Below, piece by piece: positions 58,397-64,000 of a DNA stretch of 64,000 nucleotides. Numbering within the stretch: the stretch's first letter is position 1; the number at the start of each line of letters is the position of its first letter. Both the position numbers and the translations under genes were made by a program. The notes beneath the pieces were generated by a model. It ran no database searches and was not told the origin of the DNA. It saw nothing but the letters and a program-made list of their open reading frames with translations. Source of the DNA: Nitrospirota bacterium (lineage in GTDB: Bacteria; Nitrospirota; Thermodesulfovibrionia; UBA6902); NCBI GenBank assembly GCA_016215115.1, contig JACRLN010000012.1, positions 62,001 to 126,000 on the forward strand. The letters run 5' to 3'.

Positions 58397-58966
58397 ATGA
58401 TAGAGACATCCACCATAATTGAAGCAATATACTATCTTCTCAGGAAACTGAAAAAAGCCGATAAAATCAAACTTGTTAAGCTTATATATCTTTCCGATAA
58501 ATATCATCTTATCCGCTACGGAAGAACTATAACGAATGATGATTATTACGCTATGGAACATGGACCTGTTGGTGCCACTGTTAAGGATGTCCTCAGCTTT
58601 GATTCATTCAATATTCCCCCAAAAACATTCAAATATCTCTCTACATTAATTAATAGGTATGATGATAACCATTTCAGTGTGAATCCTGATGCAAAAATCA
58701 CCTTCGACATGTTATCTGATACCGACAAAGAGGCACTGGATTTTGTTATTGAGAAATTTGGCAAGATGGGACAGTGGAAGTTGCGGGATTACACCCATAA
58801 GTACCCTGAATGGTACCAATATAAAGATTTGTTTGAAAATAAGTTAACGAGAAGAGAACGTATCGAGACTAAAGAGCTTTTATCTACATTAAAAGATGAC
58901 CCCTTATCAATGCCTCGCAAACATGTCAAAGAGTCAGAAAAAATTCTGACAGGAAACTTTGACTGA
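58397..58966 (+). CDS. Panacea domain protein (DUF4065, SocA-like)
   Basis: A 189-residue protein with the Panacea/DUF4065 layout: MIETSTIIEAIYYLLRKLKKADKIKLVKLIYLSDKYHLIRYGRTITNDDYYAMEHGP in compressed form, i.e. a helix, KLVKLIYLSD, then YGRTITNDDYYAMEHGPV, and a C-terminal helical half. In other genomes this domain acts as the antitoxin of type II toxin-antitoxin pairs with very diverse toxins, or as a proteolysis adaptor. No intact toxin gene follows: the next 200 bases hold only short frames. A TATAAT at 58346 may be its -10 box. Confidence 0.85.
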   Translation: MIETSTIIEAIYYLLRKLKKADKIKLVKLIYLSDKYHLIRYGRTITNDDYYAMEHGPVGATVKDVLSFDSFNIPPKTFKYLSTLINRYDDNHFSVNPDAKITFDMLSDTDKEALDFVIEKFGKMGQWKLRDYTHKYPEWYQYKDLFENKLTRRERIETKELLSTLKDDPLSMPRKHVKESEKILTGNFD

Positions 58967-59175
58967 TTGTGGACTTCCCAGCCCGATTGTGAAGCCTTTT
59001 ATCAAGAAACTGATAAGATACCCGTAAGCAGAAAATATTTCACTAAACATCGTTGCCCTACATTTGCTATAATCTTGTGAATCCATAATTTTCCTCATGC
59101 TAAAGCATCACCTTGCCGATGTTTCAGCAAAATTCTTTGATGGGTAAATTGTAAATTGCGAAAGGAGACATTGAG
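58967..59175. other. Gap after the Panacea gene
   Basis: A 37-codon frame begins with a TTG directly at the Panacea stop (58965-59080, WTSQPDCEAFYQETDK... CPTFAIIL). It is too short to be called, but its stop-start overlap makes a truncated partner possible. The rest shows only AAATTGT-type remnants and the AAAGGAGA ribosome site of the next gene. Confidence 0.35.
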
Positions 59176-61147
59176 ATGAAAGCTTCTGAAACAAAATTGC
59201 AGCCTATCATTGAAGGAACAAAACAGTATGTTGTTCCTCTTTTCCAACGACCTTATAGCTGGACAAAAAAAGAATGGGAAATCTTATGGAATGATATTGT
59301 TGAACTATGCACTGTTGATAACCCCCGAACCCATTTTGTCGGTTCCATTGTAACAATGCCAACTATATCTGTCCCGGAAGGGGTAACAAAATATTTACTA
59401 ATTGACGGGCAACAGAGGCTTACCACTATTTTTATTTTGCTGGCTTTATTACGTGATAAGGCAAAACATGATGGAGAGGATAAATTGTCTGAAGAAATTA
59501 ATAATACGCTTCTGGTAAACCCATATAAAAGGGACACGGATTTCTACAAAATTCAACCAACTCAGATTGATATGGCATCTTTTCAGAAATTGATTCTTTC
59601 AGAAACAATATCCTCAAAAGATCAAATCGTAGAGGCATACCAATTTTTTGAAAGGAAATTCCGGCAGGCCAATTTAAATATAACCACAATTAAAAAAATT
59701 ATCACAAACAATTTATCGGTTGTGAGCATTGTTCTTGACCTCGAAGATAATCCACATTTGGTTTTTGAAAGTCTTAATGCAAAAGGGCGTCCGCTTACTC
59801 AGGCAGACCTGATACGCAATTATTTTTTCATGAAGATTCATATAAACAAGCAGGAAGTAATTTATTCGAAATATTGGAAACCGATGCAGGATGCACTGGG
59901 CGAGAATTTAACTGAGTTTATAAGGCACTATCTCATGAAGGGGGGTGTGATATAGTAAAACAAAGTGATGTATATTTTTCACTTAAAGATCTTGTTAATC
60001 AAGACAACGCATTAGAGTATCTTGAGAAACTTGCGATTTTTGCCAATTACTATAAAAAACTTCTTTATCCTGAATACGAACCAAATGCTGATATTCAGCG
60101 CTTAGTAAAAAGACTCAATCGCATAGAAGTAACTACAGCCTATCCCTTTTTGTTGAACTTTTATGATGATTATACCCAAAATAGAATTTCCGCAGGAAAC
60201 TTCGTCAATGTGCTGAAAGTAATTGAGAACTTTATGGTTCGTAGATTTGTTTGCAATATTCCTACATATGGGCTCAATAAAATTTTCCCTCCTCTTTATT
60301 CTCAAGTTTATAACATGGAAATGGAAAACCTTGTTGATGGAGTAAAGAAAATACTCCAAACTAAGGGTTATCCAAAGGATATGGAATTCAGAGCAAGATT
60401 GCTTGATGCAAAACTGTATGGCGCGGGTGACAGAGCAGATAAAACCAAGTCAATTCTCGAATCCATTGAAGAATCATATGGACATAAGGAACAGGTGTCA
60501 TTTGATAATCTTTCAATTGAGCACGTCATGCCGCAAACACTGACAGAATGGTGGCAAGATCATCTTGGCAACGAGTGGGAAATAACTCATGAATTGTTGT
60601 TGCATACTATCGGAAATCTCACATTAACTGCATATAATCCTGAACTTTCCAATGACGAATTTGAAAACAAAAAGAATCAATTAATGGAAAGTCATCTCGA
60701 GCTCAACAGGTACTTTCAAGATAAGACCATATGGAAAAAAGAGGACATAGAAAAAAGGGCTGAACACCTTGCAGAAAATTTACTCTCTATCTGGCCTTTT
60801 TTTGGCGATGATACTGCTGAACGGAGAGAGCAAGGAGATGTTACCGGGACAACGCCGAAGGGGCTATGGATTCTTGGTCAAAATTTTAAGGTTCAGACAT
60901 GGCGGGATGTGCTTGAACAGACTATGAATACCATTGCTGATTTAGAGCCTGATAAGTTTGAACAGATTATACAGCAGTTCCCGCGATTTATTGGACGAGA
61001 CAAGAAGAAATTTCGTGCTATAAGAGAATTAAAGACTGGCGCATTTAAGAAGTAAATCTGTCGGCCAAGAGTATTCAAAGCTTTTGTTTTCAAGCCCTTG
61101 AAGCAATAGAACTTACAGCAGATGACTGGCGAGTTGAGACAGAATAA
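59176..61147 (+). pseudogene. DUF262/DUF1524 (GmrSD-like) nuclease gene with two frameshifts
   Basis: The first frame (59176-59955) is a DUF262 domain: VVPLFQRPYSWTKKEW and the DGQQR motif (77-81) used for nucleotide binding. It stops just after a six-G run (59940-59945); restoring one base there continues as DIVKQSDVYFSLKDLVNQDNALEYLEK into the second frame. That frame (open from 60150 to 61055) holds DUF1524 with the HNH-like IEHVMPQTL and NLTLTAYNPELSN. A second one-base shift near 61050 is suggested by the C-terminus VNLSAKSIQSFCFQALEAIELTADDWRVE that continues to 61147. Such proteins cut modified phage DNA. Either the gene is decaying or the assembly has indels. Confidence 0.8.
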
Positions 61148-61315
61148 ATTGAGGAACTGGGCATTGTAATCAACTACGACATCAAATGCCGCATGGGGCG
61201 TGAGAGTGAAGAGGAGTGAACAAACACTCTGTATTAGACTGTTAATTGGAGACAAGTGTTGTAAGACATTTTTTTGGGGACTACACATGACTAATAAAAA
61301 AGGGGGGGAGAATTA

Positions 61316-63328
61316 ATGATAGGCAGGGAAATTAATGGGTTCAAAATTATTGATTCACTTGGTAGCGGCGCTTTCGGGCATACCTATAAAGTTCAAAAAG
61401 GCAGTGAAATCTACGCAATGAAGATTCTCAAGCCGGAAGCCATGAGTTCAGAAATACTGTCGGAAGGATACAAGAGATTTCAGAGAGAAATACGTTCCTT
61501 GCAAAAGGTACAAAGCGATTATGTTGTCGAATATTATGAAAGTGGGGTATGGGTTGATAAAGCTATAGATCACTATTTTATCGTAATGGAATTTGTGGAG
61601 GGTATGGATTTTGCCCAATTTCTTAAACTTCACAGAAAAACCTTTATCAAAGATGAAAATATGATGCAAGGGATTCTGTCACAAATTCTTCAGGGACTAT
61701 ACGATATTCACAATCTGAATATCATACATAGAGACCTGAAGCCTGCCAACATCTACATCACAGATGAAGATAAAGTTAAGTTGCTGGATTTCGGTCTTGT
61801 AAAAATGCTTGATTACAGCACCGTTACAACCAAGGGGAAAATAGTAGGCACACCGCTTTTTATGTCGCCTGAAATGATTGAGGGAAAGACTATTGATTAT
61901 AGAAGTGATCTTTATTCTTTTGGGGTTGTTTTATATTTCATTTTTACACAGGAATATCCCTTCCAGGGTGAAAACGTCTTTGTACTGTTAAATAATATTG
62001 TTAAGCAACAGCCGGCAAGAATTAGTGACAAGTTCCCCGGCATTTCCAATGCACTGGAAAATATCATTTTGAAACTGCTTGAAAAGCAGCCATACTTGAG
62101 ACCTTTCAAAGATGCTTTGGAACTTCGACAGGTTATGCTTGATGTTCCGCTACTACAGGCAGATATACCTTTATACACAATCAAAGATAAATCATTTTCT
62201 CAAAAGAAATATTTTATAAGATTATTGCATACGGAAAAAAATGAGTTGAAACGATTTCTGAATTCAGGAGGCATTGTCGACGGGATTGAATATCCGGCAA
62301 ATTATTTGCCTCAGTATAAAAATCAAATATCAGATATTAAAACATCCAATATCCCTTTTTTCTTTGATCCTTCTACAAACAGGCTGGCCTATTCAAAATT
62401 CTCCGAGACTCAAGGGTTGGTTAATTTGCCGTATGTCTATGACCGCTATAACAGAATTACACCCAGGCATTTATCAAGTATAAAAGATATTCAGAAATAT
62501 GTTTCCGATGTTCTGACATGGCAATTAAAATGGGAAACTGATATTTTGGTATCACCTTTTCATTATTCCCAAAATCTCAGTGATGAATGGCTTTCTGTAG
62601 ATCTTAAGCTGATTGAAGAATGTTTTGAATTTAAAGAGAAACACGGCATCAAAAAAGAATTATTTTCAGGTGTATGTATAGATATTGAAGATTTGACCGA
62701 TGAAGAGAATCGTCTTGAGTTAATAAACAGATATTCCAAGAAACTCCCGGACGGGTTCATTTTTTATGTGAATAATATACATGAAAAGACAACGAATATT
62801 GCTCAGCTTTATGCTTATATTGACATGTTAATAAAATTTAAAAAACTAAAAAGACCATTAATAGCCGCTCGTGTCGGTACGTTAGGTCTGGGGCTTGTAG
62901 AACTTGGAGTTGATTCTTTCTCGTCCGGCATTGCGTCCTTATCAAGCTTTTCAGAGCAAACTCTGTTATCAGACAGACAGTTAGGGTATGATATGGAACG
63001 CAAGTATTATATTAAAGATCTCCTGCTGACCTTAAAAGCTGGATTAACGAGTGAAATTCTGCAGAGGTTTCCGGAATACAGGTGTTCATGCAAATTTTGC
63101 CAAAACGAATATCAATTGGATAAAATTAATAAAAACGCAAAAGCTCATTTCTTGCAAGTTCGTTCTGATGAGATGAAAATGATTAATGATAATAGAAACA
63201 AACCATTTGTTTACTTAGCTAAATCCGCCAAGTCCAGTTTGGATAAGATAAAAAAGAAAGGGATATTGTTGCCGCCATATAATCATATCGATTCATGGAT
63301 AGATGTATTTTCCGAGTTTGCGAGGTAA
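61316..63328 (+). CDS. Ser/Thr protein kinase fused to a zinc-motif, TIM-barrel-like domain
   Basis: Residues 1-275 are a complete Hanks-type kinase: glycine loop GSGAFGHTYKV, Lys36 in YAMKILK, catalytic HRDLKPANIY (Asp140), LDFG (Asp158) and GTPLFMSPE. There is no membrane helix. Residues 295-670 are a second domain I cannot name with certainty. It has IPFFFDPSTNRLAYSKF, alternating strands and helices (GVCIDIEDL, GFIFYVNN, LIAARVGTLGLGLVELGVDSFSSGIAS) and a cysteine motif CSCKFC with His611, i.e. CxCxxC-x15-H. This resembles the zinc site and barrel of tRNA-guanine transglycosylase/DpdA-like proteins, but the last spacing is shorter. It is followed after four bases by a nuclease-like gene. 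Confidence 0.8.
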   Translation: MIGREINGFKIIDSLGSGAFGHTYKVQKGSEIYAMKILKPEAMSSEILSEGYKRFQREIRSLQKVQSDYVVEYYESGVWVDKAIDHYFIVMEFVEGMDFAQFLKLHRKTFIKDENMMQGILSQILQGLYDIHNLNIIHRDLKPANIYITDEDKVKLLDFGLVKMLDYSTVTTKGKIVGTPLFMSPEMIEGKTIDYRSDLYSFGVVLYFIFTQEYPFQGENVFVLLNNIVKQQPARISDKFPGISNALENIILKLLEKQPYLRPFKDALELRQVMLDVPLLQADIPLYTIKDKSFSQKKYFIRLLHTEKNELKRFLNSGGIVDGIEYPANYLPQYKNQISDIKTSNIPFFFDPSTNRLAYSKFSETQGLVNLPYVYDRYNRITPRHLSSIKDIQKYVSDVLTWQLKWETDILVSPFHYSQNLSDEWLSVDLKLIEECFEFKEKHGIKKELFSGVCIDIEDLTDEENRLELINRYSKKLPDGFIFYVNNIHEKTTNIAQLYAYIDMLIKFKKLKRPLIAARVGTLGLGLVELGVDSFSSGIASLSSFSEQTLLSDRQLGYDMERKYYIKDLLLTLKAGLTSEILQRFPEYRCSCKFCQNEYQLDKINKNAKAHFLQVRSDEMKMINDNRNKPFVYLAKSAKSSLDKIKKKGILLPPYNHIDSWIDVFSEFAR

Positions 63329-63332
63329 TTTT

Positions 63333-63968
63333 ATGAAGTATGAGAAAGAAATGATTCCCGTGTTAACGGAATATTTAAATAATCAAAAAGGGTATTCGGT
63401 AATTACTAATGAACTTGATTCAGGCTATGGTATTGCAGATATAGTAGCTACTACTGATTTAAAAGGATTTAATTACCATCCATTTAATAATATATTTGAT
63501 GTTTTTTTATTAAATAATATCCCTTCTAATAAACCTGTTTCGTTTGAAGATATATGGAAAATGTCTTCTTATTCAAAAAAACATTTGAAGTACACAGTAT
63601 TAAAAGATTATATAGAAGGTGGTTTTTTAAAAAAAGATTGCAAAGGATATATGCGCATAAGGAAACTGAAAGTAGATAAAAATCCTATAATTGCCATTGA
63701 AGCCAAGCTGAAAAAATGGAAAGAAGCTTTTTTTCAGACCCAACGATACAAAAAATATGCTGATTTTTGTTATGTCGCTTTACCTGAAAAAATACTGCAA
63801 AATGTGGACTTACATTTATTTAGAGAAAATAATATCGGATTGCTTGCAATATCTCAGTCAAAATCTGTTCATGAGGTACTTAACCCCAAAAAGAATAGAG
63901 ATAAGCATGACCTATATTCAATTTTTGTAAATGGCGTTTTGTTAAAAAACAGCCAGCCGGCTACGTGA
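63333..63968 (+). CDS. Predicted PD-(D/E)XK nuclease-like protein
   Basis: A 211-residue protein starting MKYEKEMIPVLTEYLNN; GAGGT lies six bases before this ATG and the start is four bases after the kinase stop. A first acidic site is GYGIADIVATTDL. A middle helical segment may be a winged helix (DIWKMSSYSKKHLKYTVLKDYIEGGFLKK), followed by IIAIEAKLKKWKEAFFQTQRYKKYADFCYVALP, where ADI...EAK fits the D-ExK core of restriction-type nucleases. I know of no exact family. Its tight coupling with the kinase fusion implies a two-gene system. Confidence 0.72.
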   Translation: MKYEKEMIPVLTEYLNNQKGYSVITNELDSGYGIADIVATTDLKGFNYHPFNNIFDVFLLNNIPSNKPVSFEDIWKMSSYSKKHLKYTVLKDYIEGGFLKKDCKGYMRIRKLKVDKNPIIAIEAKLKKWKEAFFQTQRYKKYADFCYVALPEKILQNVDLHLFRENNIGLLAISQSKSVHEVLNPKKNRDKHDLYSIFVNGVLLKNSQPAT

Positions 63969-64000
63969 TCATTAACTCTATTGAATGTCGAGAGAGGATG

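Noticed and set aside
59935-59955. Phase-variable G tract in the DUF262 gene
   Set aside because: Six Gs is short and a second frameshift near 61050 remains, so decay or assembly error is more likely than a switch.

Overview
The window looks like a chromosomal segment of a Gram-negative, probably anaerobic bacterium, most likely in or near the Nitrospirota or the deltaproteobacterial lineages. Sequence support for this is a heptosyltransferase/heptose phosphatase fusion for LPS, an OmpA-type outer-membrane protein, meso-DAP type murein genes, type IV prepilins, the futalosine menaquinone enzymes MqnC and MqnE, and a DUF3786 protein with a four-cysteine Fe-S motif. The lineage is inferred from gene content only. 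No rRNA, tRNA or CRISPR array was seen.

Layout. 1-6000 (minus strand): a secreted subtilase cut by the window edge, a DUF2064 transferase, and a compact operon of sensor kinase, response regulator with a HEPN-like tail, membrane protein and PHP hydrolase. 6150-7800 (plus): an endonuclease Q homologue and a small protein. 7800-24000 (mostly minus): an FG-GAP lipoprotein, an OmpA protein with a clear terminator between them, a Fic protein with an operator-like palindrome, an M1 peptidase-ChaN-PDZ fusion with a hybrid histidine kinase, a PilZ protein, mqnC, mqnE and htpX. 24100-30000 (plus): purL and purF. 30000-31600 (minus): three prepilins. 32000-39000: a Tat-exported DUF882 protein, a waaF-gmhB fusion, a Lon-like protease and xerD. 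39090-58200 (plus): a complete dcw cluster in the order mraZ, rsmH, ftsL, ftsI, murE, murF, mraY, murD, ftsW, murG, murC, murB, ddl, ftsQ, ftsA, ftsZ, headed by a consensus promoter and three GTGG boxes. 58200-64000: an accessory, defence-like island with a Panacea protein, a frameshifted DUF262/DUF1524 protein, a Ser/Thr kinase fused to a zinc-motif domain, and a PD-(D/E)XK nuclease-like protein.

The most unusual property is repeat invasion of core genes. Three kinds of element recur. First, 7-8 nt tandem repeats occur both between genes and in frame inside mqnC, mqnE, purL, purF, murE, murD, murC and ddl. Second, 28-bp palindromes of the form GTAGGGGC(G)-core-(C)GCCCCTAC were found only inside coding sequence (purL, waaF-gmhB, murD, murC); their cores differ but stay palindromic. 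Third, intergenic elements beginning TGTCATTCCCGC and ending in its complement are present in nine copies, some with extra locus-specific complementary arms. Essential proteins are lengthened by peptides such as [18 protein letters not shown] and [10 protein letters not shown], yet keep their catalytic motifs.
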